Of a stretch of 64,000 bases of DNA, positions 17,658-26,956 are shown piece after piece. The DNA is taken from positions 8,667 to 72,666 of the forward strand of contig CALEPV010000043.1 in the NCBI GenBank assembly GCA_937910905.1, read 5' to 3'. The notes under the pieces are model-generated. The model was not told the origin of the DNA. It ran no database searches and saw nothing but the letters and a program-made list of their open reading frames with translations. Both the position numbers and the translations under genes were made by a program. This DNA comes from an uncultured Prevotellaceae bacterium (GTDB lineage: Bacteria > Bacteroidota > Bacteroidia > Bacteroidales > Bacteroidaceae). Numbering within the stretch: position 1 is the stretch's first letter; each line of letters starts with the position of its first letter.

Positions 17658-20600
17658 TTAGAATCCGATTGTCAAACCTACAGTGTACGACTTGGAACGC
17701 GGGGTCTTGGACGAGTCTGTCGTCACGCCGTAGCCGCCGTAGCTAATCTCGGGGTCAACACCCGAGTACTTTGTGAGGCAGAAGAGGTTGTTGGCCGAGG
17801 CATAGAGGCTGAGTTGCTTCATGTGCCATCTCTTGAGGAGCTTGCTGTCGAAGTTGTAGCTCAGCTGGAGGTAGTTGAGGCGCAGGAAGGTTCCGTCCTC
17901 CACGAAGCGGTCGCTGATGAGGGTGTTGTAGTTGGTGCCGTCTCCGAACATGGCACGCGGGATGCTGGTCACCTGTCCGTTCTGGCGCCAGCGGTAGTTC
18001 ACGGCCTCGCTCTGGTTGTTATTGCTGACCATGGACTCCATGTCGAGACGGGCCATGTTGAGGATGTCGTAGTCTATACGGTAGTTGAATTGTGCGTTCA
18101 GTGCCCAGCGGTCGTAGTGGAGCTTGAAGCCGAAACCACCGGTCAGTTTAGGCAGCGAGTTGCCGAGGTAGACGATATCCAGCTGATTGATGTTGCCGTC
18201 GTTGTTCACGTCCTCATAGATGGCATCGCCACCCTTGAAGTAATAACCGCTGTTAGATGCAGTCTTGTAGCAGAAACGCATCTGCAACGGGTCGCCGTCG
18301 GCCTGCAGTATCACATTGCCGTCGGCATTGGTGGCAACAGGGTAGGTCACACCGGCTGCCAAAGCCTCGTTGAGTGTGTTGGTGCCGTTGTCGGCATCGT
18401 AGCGGGCCATATCTCTTGCGCGGTCGTAGTTGTACTGGTATACACCCTTGTACTTGAAGCCGTAGATCGAACCGAATGGGTTGTCAATCTGCACGCGTTG
18501 CAAAACGCTGCGGTTGTTCTCAGTCCAATCGATGTTGAGGCTTTCGAGGATGAGGGGATCCATCTTGGTGATAGTATTCTTGTTGTTGGCGAAGTTCACG
18601 TTCACGTCCAGTGAGAACTTGCCCTTCTTGAGCAGACGGTCGCCCATGATCTGGAACTCCCAACCCTTGTTCTCCATGTCGCCTACGTTGCGCACTGCCA
18701 GTGAGCTCCAACCGTTGGAACTTGGAATACCGGCGTTGGCCATAAGCATGTCCTTGGTGGTCTGTTTGTACAGCTCGACCACGAACTTCAGGCGGTCGTC
18801 GAAGAAACCGAGGTCGAAGCCCACGTTGATGGTGTACTTGTTCTCCCACTTCAGCTTGGTGAGCTTGAGGCCATCGGGGTTCATGGAGGTGGACCCCAGG
18901 TAGCGTGAGCCCTGAGTAAACTTGTTCATGTAGAGGTAGTCGGCTGTAGGCGAGTTACCTACGAGACCCCAACCTGGACGTAAGGACAGCATGGACATCT
19001 TGGCTTTCTCACGTACCCATTCCATCCAAGGCTCATCAATGACGTTCCAACGTGCAGACACGGCGGGGAAGTAACCCCAGCGGTTTGATGGTCCGAACTT
19101 GGTGGTGGCGTCGGCTCGTGCCGAGACATCCATCATGTAGCGTCCCTTGTATGCATAGTGTGCCGAGAAAGTGAAGTAGAGTGAGCGCCACTCGTTGTAG
19201 CCGCTGCTCATGCTGCTCACATGCGCTCCTGATGTCACGCTCTCCAGTCCGTTGGGCAGACGGTTGACATCTGTGCTCTGGCTGCTGGAGTTACCGCTCA
19301 CCAGCTGGAAACGAGCCATTGACAGAAGCACGTGGTCCTCGTTCTTGAACTTAGGCTGGAAGGTGAGGGTATGGGTGGTGGTGAATGCCAGATTCTTGCG
19401 GCTGTAGCTGTGACCTGTACCTATGTCGTGGTAGTTGCTGCTGAGCAGTGAGCGTGGATAGCTCTTGTCGGTGTAGTCGTTGTACACGTTCATCACTACT
19501 CGGCCGTTGTAGCGCAACTGTGTCTCCGAGTCGTCGAGACCCAACAGCTTGTACTCCAGCTCCAGCTCAGGTGTGATGTCGTAGGTCGTCTGCTTGTTCT
19601 TGGCATACTTGGCACTTGCCAGCGGGTTGACAAGGTTACGCTGGTCGCTGAAGTTGTTGCTTTGGTCGGTGGTCAGCTGGCCGTGGTTGGTGAATGCATA
19701 CTGCGGGATGATGTAGTATTCACCAGTGTTGTACTCGTTGCCGTTGGCATCGTATGCATAGCGCCAAGGCGACAGGTTAGGCATCTTGGTGTAGGCTATA
19801 CCCAGCAGACCGTCGTAGTTACGGTCGTTCTTGGTGTATGTCAGCGAGAAGTTGGATATGATCTTGATGCGGTCGTTGACGTAGTAGTCGAGTGCCATAC
19901 GGGTGGAGAAGCGGTTGAGGCGCTGTTCGATGATGGTACCCGTCTCATGGTCGTAACCGCCGGAGATGCGGAACAGTGTCTTCTCGTCGCCACCGGATAC
20001 GCTCACGTAGTGGTTCTGACGCAGACCGTTCTGTTTCACGAGGTCTACCCAGTCGGTGTTCTTGTTGAACATCAGATACTCGGAGTCGTTCTCGTTGTAG
20101 TTCAGCTCTTGCACCTGGCCTACGTATGTCTGCTGCTCGGGGTTGAAGTAGCTCTCCTTGAGCAGCATGGTGTACTGGTCACCGTTCAGCAGCTTGATGC
20201 CTTCGGGCTGGTGGGTCATGGTCATTTTCACGGAGTAGCTCACTGTGGGTGCGCCACGGTGTCCGCGCTTGGTGGTAATCTCGATAACACCGTTGGAACC
20301 CTGCGAGCCCCAGATGGCGGTTGCGGCAGCATCCTTCAGCACCTTGATGTCCTCGATGTCCTCGGTGTTCACATTGAGCAGCTGTGCGAACTTCTCATCG
20401 TTGGCTGTTGAGACGTCGAAGTCGGAGAGATCGACGCTCCACACGTTGCCGTTCACCACGATGAGTGGTTCGTTGCTGGTGAGGGTAGATACCGTAGAAG
20501 CACCGCGCAGACGCATACTTGTACCGGCACCCAGGTCGCCAGAGTTGGCCACGATGTCCAGACCGGCGATACGACCCTGCAGAGCTTCATCGACAGATGT

Positions 20601-21032
20601 GATACCCAGTCCCTCAAACTCCTTGGCCGAGATGCCCTGTGCGGAGAAGCTGACCTCACGCTCAGGGATGGCCAGACCTGAGGTCTTCATCTTCTTGACG
20701 CCTGTGACGTTTACCGTTGCGATGGTCTTGGTGTTGTCCTCCATCATCACCTTGTAGACGGTCTTGTTGATAGGCAGCAACTGGGTTTTGTAGCCCATGT
20801 AGCTGATGCGCAGTTTGTTCTTCTGGCTCTTGATGGCCAGCACAAAGTTACCGTTGAGGTCGGTAACGGTGGCGTTGACGATACGGTTGGAGGCATCCAT
20901 CTCGGCCACGCTCGCACCTGGCAGTACGTCAATCTCGTCACTGACGGTACCACTGATGCGCGTTATCTGAGCCATTGCCAGTGATGTCACCAGCAAGAGG
21001 CATAGTGTTGTAAAATATCTCAGTGTTTTCAT
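17658..21032 (-). CDS. SusC-like TonB-dependent transporter (pair 1)
   Basis: A 1124-aa outer-membrane TonB-dependent transporter. The chosen start (MKTLRYFTTLCLLLVTSLAMAQ) gives a clean signal peptide and an ATGA overlap with the upstream FAS1 gene; a start 12 codons earlier would be embedded in that gene. The carboxypeptidase-like domain spans about 22-100 (ISGTVSDEIDVLPGASVAEM). The plug contains LQGRIAGLDIVANSGDLGAG and MRLRGASTVS, the classic SusC plug motif, and LKDAAATAIWGSQGSNGVIE. The C-terminus ends in SYTVGLTIGF. It pairs with the SusD-like gene directly downstream. Confidence 0.96.
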   Translation of the reverse strand: MKTLRYFTTLCLLLVTSLAMAQITRISGTVSDEIDVLPGASVAEMDASNRIVNATVTDLNGNFVLAIKSQKNKLRISYMGYKTQLLPINKTVYKVMMEDNTKTIATVNVTGVKKMKTSGLAIPEREVSFSAQGISAKEFEGLGITSVDEALQGRIAGLDIVANSGDLGAGTSMRLRGASTVSTLTSNEPLIVVNGNVWSVDLSDFDVSTANDEKFAQLLNVNTEDIEDIKVLKDAAATAIWGSQGSNGVIEITTKRGHRGAPTVSYSVKMTMTHQPEGIKLLNGDQYTMLLKESYFNPEQQTYVGQVQELNYNENDSEYLMFNKNTDWVDLVKQNGLRQNHYVSVSGGDEKTLFRISGGYDHETGTIIEQRLNRFSTRMALDYYVNDRIKIISNFSLTYTKNDRNYDGLLGIAYTKMPNLSPWRYAYDANGNEYNTGEYYIIPQYAFTNHGQLTTDQSNNFSDQRNLVNPLASAKYAKNKQTTYDITPELELEYKLLGLDDSETQLRYNGRVVMNVYNDYTDKSYPRSLLSSNYHDIGTGHSYSRKNLAFTTTHTLTFQPKFKNEDHVLLSMARFQLVSGNSSSQSTDVNRLPNGLESVTSGAHVSSMSSGYNEWRSLYFTFSAHYAYKGRYMMDVSARADATTKFGPSNRWGYFPAVSARWNVIDEPWMEWVREKAKMSMLSLRPGWGLVGNSPTADYLYMNKFTQGSRYLGSTSMNPDGLKLTKLKWENKYTINVGFDLGFFDDRLKFVVELYKQTTKDMLMANAGIPSSNGWSSLAVRNVGDMENKGWEFQIMGDRLLKKGKFSLDVNVNFANNKNTITKMDPLILESLNIDWTENNRSVLQRVQIDNPFGSIYGFKYKGVYQYNYDRARDMARYDADNGTNTLNEALAAGVTYPVATNADGNVILQADGDPLQMRFCYKTASNSGYYFKGGDAIYEDVNNDGNINQLDIVYLGNSLPKLTGGFGFKLHYDRWALNAQFNYRIDYDILNMARLDMESMVSNNNQSEAVNYRWRQNGQVTSIPRAMFGDGTNYNTLISDRFVEDGTFLRLNYLQLSYNFDSKLLKRWHMKQLSLYASANNLFCLTKYSGVDPEISYGGYGVTTDSSKTPRSKSYTVGLTIGF

Positions 21033-23914
21033 CTTCTCTGTCGGATTGATTGACGTGATGTAATCCATTCCTCAAGCCACTCGGGTCGTGTGGGCTGCGG
21101 GAATGTCTTAGGCAGTAACTGGTCGTCGGCGTACTGTAGGGCCTTGTCGATGAGGTGTACCACCACGTAGGAAGAGCTGTAGATGGACTTGCTCGATGTG
21201 GTGAAGAGGTACTGACGGGCCATGAGGTTGTAGCTGTCCTTGCCGTTGGCATTGGCAGTCTTGATTACGTTGGCTGTAGAGCCTAAGTTATCGCGTACGG
21301 AGTATGTGCCGCTGGTGTTGTTTACTGTCAGACGGTGGAAACGGTTGAGTGCTGTGTCGATGGCAGCGGTCTCAAACAGTCCGATGGTGTCGGCACCGTT
21401 GATATATACGGAGCCGTCCTGTATGTGGTAGCGAACGAAGTTGTCGATGACAGTGTTAATCTCCGTTTGGCAATTGGTGGAGAGCTTCACAAGCGAGTCA
21501 ATCTCAGCCTGCTTTTCTTCGGAGATATCAATCTTGTTGTTGTCGCAGTACTTCTCGTACTCGGCCAGAGAGTCGGTCAGAGCCACCCATTCGTCTATCA
21601 GCTCCCATGTAGGCAGGTATGCCTTTGTCGGCTTGCCGGCTGCATCGGTGGTGAGGAACAGGTTGTCGATGGCATCATTGTCCGGCACGTAGATAGTGTA
21701 GTGGTAGTTACCCAGCAGGCTGATAGCCCAGTCGAGTGTTGGGTGGCCGCTTACTGTCTGCGTGATGAACGAGCAGCCGCCCATCAGGTTGGCAAAGTTC
21801 GTGAATTCCGGGTGATTGATGGTGTCGCGCACGAGAGCCACAGGGCTGGTAAGCGTGGATGACGGTATGGAGTCAATGATGTAGCTCACACCGTTACCCT
21901 TCTCTGTCTGGTCGAATGTCAGGTCAGAACTTACTGGGATCCACAGGCCAGCCTCGGCATGTGCAGAACCAGCTACGCCAGTCACATGGCCGCCTTCGAA
22001 GCGAACCTTGATAGGCCCGCCGGCCTTGTTCAGGTAAATCTCCTGTCCTTCGTGGAAGGTCTGGGCACCGCGGCTGCCGTGTACGACAACTATGTTGTCG
22101 AGTATGTCTTGCAGGCGGTTGTTGATCAGACCCAGGCCTGTAGCGCTGTTGGCTGTCGGCTGGTCGGCAGATGAGGCGAGGTTGTCGGTCACAGTCCATA
22201 CACCGCCGGTAGTGTCAACTTGATAAACGTATGCGCTTACAGGGTGAGTAGAGCTTGTGGCATCGATATAGAACTTGTAGGCCAGAGGCTTCTTGTTGTA
22301 TACAGAATACGGGTCGATGTACGAGGCAAAGGCCTTGTCCTTCGGAATCAGGAAGCTGTAGGAAGAAGCCATAGAGTTCACGTAAGCCTGATACTCGTAC
22401 AGTGTCCAGTTAGTGTTGGTGCCATCCTTGTAGCGGGTGTCGGCGATGGTGCGGTAGAGCACCGATGTGGCCATATCCGGCCCTTCGTCGGCACGCAGCA
22501 TAGCGGGGAAGAGCACGCTCTGGTGGTCGGGTGCCACAAACACCTTGTTCAGCTGGTATATCACACCGTTGCAGGCCATGAAGCAGCTGTCTACATCTTC
22601 AGCCTTGATGCCCATTGTCTCGGACGCGGTGTTCTTCATCGAACCGAACTTGGACGGTATGGTGGATGTGAAGCTCCGCTGTATGCAGTTGTTCAGGAAC
22701 GGCAGCACCACATCGTCGGGCACACGCTCCCAGTTGTAGCCATACTTTTCGCCGATGGCAGAACCTTCGTTGTGCAGATAGTCATCCATCCATTCGTTGG
22801 TAGGCACGAAGAGGGCAGCACCGTCGGCATCTTCGCCCACGATGGTCGATAGGCGATATGTGTTCCATCCCGGATCGATGCTCAGCACTGATGTAACCTT
22901 GGTCTGCGTCTCCTGAATCGTGTTGAGGGCATTGGATGTATAGCCGTCGTTGAAATAGCGCAGCACGTAGATGTTGTTGTCTGGGTTCTCGACATCAGCA
23001 TAGAGAGGGTAGGGGTAGCTGAAGCGGTCTATCAGCTTGCAGAATGTGCTGAACTGAGGCTTCTTGTGCAGGATCTCCGCCATGTTGTCGAGCTGCTCGG
23101 GCACTGCGTCCAACACGTGGATGTAACCGTTCTGACATGTGATGTCCTGTTCCGTCACGCGGTGGCCGTTGATATAGCTTGAGTTCTTCACGTCGCTGCT
23201 CTCACCGTTGGTCAGCTTCAGCAGGTCCTCGCCAGTGATGTCGTTCACAGTCATGAACTCTGGCAGGAAGTGCACCATCGGTGCGGCATTATTATCCTTA
23301 TATATATATATATGGTCTCTGTCACGGACGGCAGCCCAGTAGTCGGTCACAGTACCTGTGTTGTCCACACGGTATGTATTCAGTTCGGGGAACTCGGCTG
23401 CTGCCATGCTTGGGATGGTGTCGGTGATGTCCACACGGGTGGCGCGGCGCATCACAGAACCCTCGACTGGCGGGTTGCCTGGACTGTTGCTCAACAGTTC
23501 AATGAGGTATGCGCTGTTAATCATCGAAGCCTTGAGCAGGTTCTTTTTCACAGCCTTGGGGAGCTGTCGTACGGATGAAACGCCTTGGCTTCTGAGGTAG
23601 GTGTTCCATGCTTCGTCGGGTGCAACGAAGAGCGTCATGGAACCCGTGCGGCGCAGAATCTGCGCGTAGTCAGTCATGCCGGCCGACTCGTTGTATGGCG
23701 ACACATCTGGGTCGTCAATGAGCTCCAGCGTCACAGTGAAGTTGCCTCTGTTCTGCAACTCCTCGTAGATACTACTTCCCAGCCACTCCGGTGTGCCTGT
23801 GAGCAGGTCGTCGGAACATGACGACATGACCCAGCCACTGCCGAGTAGCAGCAAAGCAGCACAGGCGGTTCTTGCGCCGCGCGCAAGTCTCCGCTTCAGG
23901 ATACTGTTTTCCAT
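21029..23914 (-). CDS. large fasciclin (FAS1)-domain lipoprotein, first gene of operon
   Basis: A 961-aa predicted lipoprotein opening the operon. The ATG at 23914 gives an N-terminus with a basic stretch (LKRRLARGARTACAALLLLG) before the lipobox Cys in VMSSCSDD; an in-frame start eight codons earlier is less likely. FAS1-type pairs of strands recur: SMTLFVAPDEAWNTYL with NGYIHVLDAVPEQL (about 80-275), ALFVPTNEWMDDYL with NGVIYQLNKVF (about 290-460), SYSFLIPKDKAFASYI (about 535), and HYTIYVPDNDAIDNLF with VVVHLIDKALQY (about 700-930). That suggests four FAS1 modules. There is no enzyme motif. It overlaps the SusC start by 4 bp (ATGA), so production is coupled to the transporter. Confidence 0.84.
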   Translation of the reverse strand: MENSILKRRLARGARTACAALLLLGSGWVMSSCSDDLLTGTPEWLGSSIYEELQNRGNFTVTLELIDDPDVSPYNESAGMTDYAQILRRTGSMTLFVAPDEAWNTYLRSQGVSSVRQLPKAVKKNLLKASMINSAYLIELLSNSPGNPPVEGSVMRRATRVDITDTIPSMAAAEFPELNTYRVDNTGTVTDYWAAVRDRDHIYIYKDNNAAPMVHFLPEFMTVNDITGEDLLKLTNGESSDVKNSSYINGHRVTEQDITCQNGYIHVLDAVPEQLDNMAEILHKKPQFSTFCKLIDRFSYPYPLYADVENPDNNIYVLRYFNDGYTSNALNTIQETQTKVTSVLSIDPGWNTYRLSTIVGEDADGAALFVPTNEWMDDYLHNEGSAIGEKYGYNWERVPDDVVLPFLNNCIQRSFTSTIPSKFGSMKNTASETMGIKAEDVDSCFMACNGVIYQLNKVFVAPDHQSVLFPAMLRADEGPDMATSVLYRTIADTRYKDGTNTNWTLYEYQAYVNSMASSYSFLIPKDKAFASYIDPYSVYNKKPLAYKFYIDATSSTHPVSAYVYQVDTTGGVWTVTDNLASSADQPTANSATGLGLINNRLQDILDNIVVVHGSRGAQTFHEGQEIYLNKAGGPIKVRFEGGHVTGVAGSAHAEAGLWIPVSSDLTFDQTEKGNGVSYIIDSIPSSTLTSPVALVRDTINHPEFTNFANLMGGCSFITQTVSGHPTLDWAISLLGNYHYTIYVPDNDAIDNLFLTTDAAGKPTKAYLPTWELIDEWVALTDSLAEYEKYCDNNKIDISEEKQAEIDSLVKLSTNCQTEINTVIDNFVRYHIQDGSVYINGADTIGLFETAAIDTALNRFHRLTVNNTSGTYSVRDNLGSTANVIKTANANGKDSYNLMARQYLFTTSSKSIYSSSYVVVHLIDKALQYADDQLLPKTFPQPTRPEWLEEWITSRQSIRQRR

Positions 23915-24041
23915 TGTTGATATTAAAGTGGTTTGCATTTGTATCTTTTGGCAGTTAGTACGCAGTGTACCAGCGAGCTAAGGTAAGATGGCAAAGTGAG
24001 TTAGTGTGGTTAAGTGTCGGATTACACCTATATTTGGTGGC

Positions 24042-24049
24042 CAAAGTTA
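24042..24049 (-). promoter_or_regulatory. probable -7 element of the FAS1/SusCD operon
   Basis: TAACTTTG on the minus strand (24049-24042) fits the Bacteroidetes -7 motif TAnnTTTG. No good TTTG -33 box is present 19-21 bp upstream, which suggests an activated promoter. The leader to the ATG at 23914 would be about 120 nt. No other promoter-like gap occurs before 6239. Confidence 0.5.
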
Positions 24050-24130
24050 TAACATCTTTTTGTAATTGCAGCAGCTTAAGGCTAAATAAATGTTGAAATG
24101 TGTTGAAAAACATATAACAACACACTTTTT

Positions 24131-24172
24131 CTGCAAAACCTTTGCAGGCTATTTTTCTTTTTGCTTAATTTG
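24131..24172 (+). promoter_or_regulatory. galactose operon promoter with overlapping palindrome
   Basis: The inverted repeat CTGCAAA-ACC-TTTGCAG (24131-24147) overlaps a TTTG (24141-24144). After 20 bp this is followed by TTAATTTG (24165-24172), a near match to the -7 motif. The palindrome would sit on the -33 box and is therefore a candidate operator for the galM-permease-galK genes. The galM ATG is 35 bp downstream. Confidence 0.5.
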
Positions 24173-24207
24173 CAAACACAAATCGTTGTAACCTTATAAC
24201 TACTGAT

Positions 24208-25287
24208 ATGCTAACAACACCTCTATCTGGCCTGAAACGAGAAGACTTTCAGGCTACTATTCAAGGTAAGCAGACCGACCTTTACACGTTAGTCAACAAG
24301 CATGGCTACGAGGTGAGCTGCACAAACTATGGCGGCGCGCTCGTAGCCATTATGGTACCTGGACGTGACGGCAAGGTGGCTAATGTGATTCAGGGGCACG
24401 ACAACATCCAGGATGTAGTGTCCAGCCCTGAGCCATTCCTGTCTACACTCATCGGTCGCTTCGGCAACCGTATCTGCAAGGGCAAGTTCACCCTCGACGG
24501 TCAGGAATATCAATTGGCAACCAACAACGGCCCCAACGCGCTCCATGGCGGTCCTACCGGCTTCCATGCACGTGTGTGGGATGCAGAACAAATCGATGCG
24601 CAGACCCTGAAGCTCTGCTATCATGCTGCCGACGGCGAGGAAGGCTTCCCAGGAAACATGGATGTGGAGGTCACATATAAATGGACAGACGACTGCGAAC
24701 TGGTCATCGACTATCTTGCCACTACCGACAAGAAGACCATTGTAAACCTCACGCACCACGCCTTCATAGCTATTGCCGGCATAGCCAATCCCACTCCGAC
24801 TATAGACACACTGCTGTGTCAGATTAATGCCGACCATTATGTGCCCATCGACGACACAAGTATTCCTCTCGGTGAGATACGCGCTGTGAAGGGCACTCCA
24901 TTCGACTTCACCACCATGCATCCCGTAGGCGACATGATTGATGCCGACGACGAGCAGATACGCAACGGCGCAGGCTACGACCACTGCTTCGTGCTGAACA
25001 AACGCGAGGTTGGTGAGCTGAGTTATGCTGCCAAGATTGTTGATCCTGCCAGTGGACGATTCATGGAAGTTTATACCACCGAGCCGGGTGTGCAGGTGTA
25101 TTCCGACAACTGGGCCGACGGCTATCCGGGTCAGAACGGTGCCACCTTCCCGCGCCGCTCCGCCATCTGCTTCGAGGCGCAGCATTTCCCCGACAGCCCC
25201 AACCGTGCCTATTTCCCGTCTGTTGTGCTCAACCCAGGCGAGAAGTACACGCAGACAACTGTATATAAGTTCGGCGTGGAGAAGTAA
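24208..25287 (+). CDS. galM: aldose 1-epimerase (mutarotase), cytoplasmic
   Basis: GalM (359 aa) interconverts alpha- and beta-galactose or glucose before phosphorylation. No signal peptide is visible, unlike the second mutarotase at 32082. Family motifs: RFGNRICKGKF, GPNALHGGPTGFHARVWD with the catalytic His, VNLTHHAFIAIAG (the family usually has NLTNH-YFNL, so this stretch is divergent), GYDHCFVLNKRE and VYTTEPGVQVYSDNW. The C-terminal Glu region is NPGEKYTQTTVYKF. It is the first gene of a plus-strand operon with a sugar permease and galactokinase. Confidence 0.93.
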   Translation: MLTTPLSGLKREDFQATIQGKQTDLYTLVNKHGYEVSCTNYGGALVAIMVPGRDGKVANVIQGHDNIQDVVSSPEPFLSTLIGRFGNRICKGKFTLDGQEYQLATNNGPNALHGGPTGFHARVWDAEQIDAQTLKLCYHAADGEEGFPGNMDVEVTYKWTDDCELVIDYLATTDKKTIVNLTHHAFIAIAGIANPTPTIDTLLCQINADHYVPIDDTSIPLGEIRAVKGTPFDFTTMHPVGDMIDADDEQIRNGAGYDHCFVLNKREVGELSYAAKIVDPASGRFMEVYTTEPGVQVYSDNWADGYPGQNGATFPRRSAICFEAQHFPDSPNRAYFPSVVLNPGEKYTQTTVYKFGVEK

Positions 25288-25319
25288 AGTAGATTATTAA
25301 TCATTTAACAATAGTATCT

Positions 25320-25354
25320 GCTCCCTCCCTTTGAGGGAGGGTAGGGGGTGGAGC
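25320..25354 (+). promoter_or_regulatory. strong intercistronic hairpin before the sugar permease
   Basis: CCCTCCCT (25323-25330) and AGGGAGGG (25334-25341) form a perfect 8-bp stem with a 3-nt loop. An outer GCTCC/GGAGC pair (25320-25324 and 25350-25354) is alternative or partly exclusive. TTTTATTTATT follows and the permease ATG is at 25366. It could attenuate read-through from galM, stabilise an mRNA end, or affect initiation. Confidence 0.6.
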
Positions 25355-25365
25355 TTTTATTTATT

Positions 25366-26916
25366 ATGTCAGAACAAAAGAAACAATGGGGTGCAATTAT
25401 CGTGATGATTGCACTGTTTGCAATGATTGCCTTCGTGACCAACCTGTGTTCACCTATGGGCGTAATCGTGAAGAACCAGTTCGGCACTACCAACTTCATG
25501 GCAATGATTGGTAACTACGGCAACTTCGGAGCTTATCTGCTGATGGGTTTCCCCTCAGGCATGATGATTCAGAAGTGGGGCTATAAGCGCACAGCTCTCA
25601 TCGGCCTCTTGGTTGGTATTACAGGTATTATTGTCCAGTGGCTTTCGGGCTGGGGCGGTATGGCCGTGTATCTGTGTGGCGCACTCATCTCTGGCTGCTG
25701 CATGTGTATCCTCAACACCGTTGTGAACCCGATGCTGAACCTGCTCGGTGGTGGCGGCAACAAGGGTAACCAGCTCATCCAGACAGGCGGTGTGTTCAAC
25801 TCCACAGCAGCTGTGGCTGTTTACATCATCATGGGTGCCCTCATCGGCGATGCTGCTAAGGCAGAAATCAGCGACGCAACACCAGCTCTTATGATTGCGT
25901 TGGCAATCTTTGTTATTGCTTTTGCCGTAATCCTCTTCACCAAGATTGAGGAACCGCAGCAGCAGGTGGCTACAAAGAGTGCAGTAAAGGATCCTCATAG
26001 TGCATTCTCTTTCCGTCACTTCAAGCTCGGTATCTTGGCCATCGGTCTGTATGGCGGCATTGAGATGGGTATTCCTGGCTATATTCTTCAGTATCTGACA
26101 GCAGACACTCCTGATATTATCGTGAAGAAGGCAGAGATAATGGCGCAGTATGAGAGCAATGCTATTACAATAGACCAGGCCACTATCCAGTACTTGAATC
26201 CACAGGCTGATGCAGATAAGGAAAAGAAGCTTTTGGAGGCTCAAGACCTTCTCGCACAAACAACAGATGAGGAGCAAATCAAGAAGCTGACCAAGGAGAA
26301 CGACGAAGCTAAGGCTGTGAAGGAGACAAAGGAGAAGATAGAGAAAGGCGAGATTACGACAGCAAAGGTGCAAAGTACTACACCAGGTCTTGCCATGAAT
26401 GCCGGATATGCCGGAACGCTCGGCTCTATTTACTTCCTGCTTATGCTTATCGGGCGTTTCATCGGTGCCAGCGTTGGTGGCAAGGTTAGCACTAAGGCGA
26501 TGATGACATTCGTCAGCGGACTGGCTATCATTCTGCTCTTGGCCGGCATATACCTGCCTACATATGTAGCTGTAAGTGTTCCTGGTATCGATTATACGAA
26601 ACTATCCATCATTTGGGACAATATACCTGTCGGTATATTCTTCTTCCTCCTCGTCGGTCTCTGTGCTTCTGTTATGTGGGGCGGTATCTTCAACCTCGCT
26701 ACCGAAGGTCTTGGTAAGTACACCGCTATTGCATCGGGCGCATTTATGACAATGGTTGTAGGCTTCGCCATCATGGTGGCTATCCAGGGCTTGGTAGCCG
26801 ACTGGACAGGCAGCTACCTCATCAGCTACTGGGTACCGCTGGCTTGCGCTATCTACATCCTCTACTACTCACTCAGCGGCTCCAAGAATGTCAACACCGA
26901 CATCCCCGTAGCATAA
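25366..26916 (+). CDS. FucP/GluP-type sugar:H+ symporter (MFS)
   Basis: A 516-aa inner-membrane permease of the fucose/glucose-galactose MFS branch, with about 12 membrane helices. The family region NTVVNPMLNLLGGGGNKGNQ and the glycine-rich first helix pair (TNLCSPMGVIVKNQFGTTN) are visible. The operon implies galactose or glucose as substrate. A hydrophilic, highly charged insertion of about 95 residues (about 246-338, rich in Lys/Glu/Gln, with DEEQIKKLTKENDEAK) lies after the helix ending in GYILQYL; most relatives have a short loop there. I chose the ATG at 25366 (MSEQKKQWG) over one six codons earlier, because the earlier one lies in the hairpin tail. Confidence 0.88.
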   Translation: MSEQKKQWGAIIVMIALFAMIAFVTNLCSPMGVIVKNQFGTTNFMAMIGNYGNFGAYLLMGFPSGMMIQKWGYKRTALIGLLVGITGIIVQWLSGWGGMAVYLCGALISGCCMCILNTVVNPMLNLLGGGGNKGNQLIQTGGVFNSTAAVAVYIIMGALIGDAAKAEISDATPALMIALAIFVIAFAVILFTKIEEPQQQVATKSAVKDPHSAFSFRHFKLGILAIGLYGGIEMGIPGYILQYLTADTPDIIVKKAEIMAQYESNAITIDQATIQYLNPQADADKEKKLLEAQDLLAQTTDEEQIKKLTKENDEAKAVKETKEKIEKGEITTAKVQSTTPGLAMNAGYAGTLGSIYFLLMLIGRFIGASVGGKVSTKAMMTFVSGLAIILLLAGIYLPTYVAVSVPGIDYTKLSIIWDNIPVGIFFFLLVGLCASVMWGGIFNLATEGLGKYTAIASGAFMTMVVGFAIMVAIQGLVADWTGSYLISYWVPLACAIYILYYSLSGSKNVNTDIPVA

Positions 26917-26956
26917 GCCAAACAATTAATCACTAACCTATAAACATTACATTACT

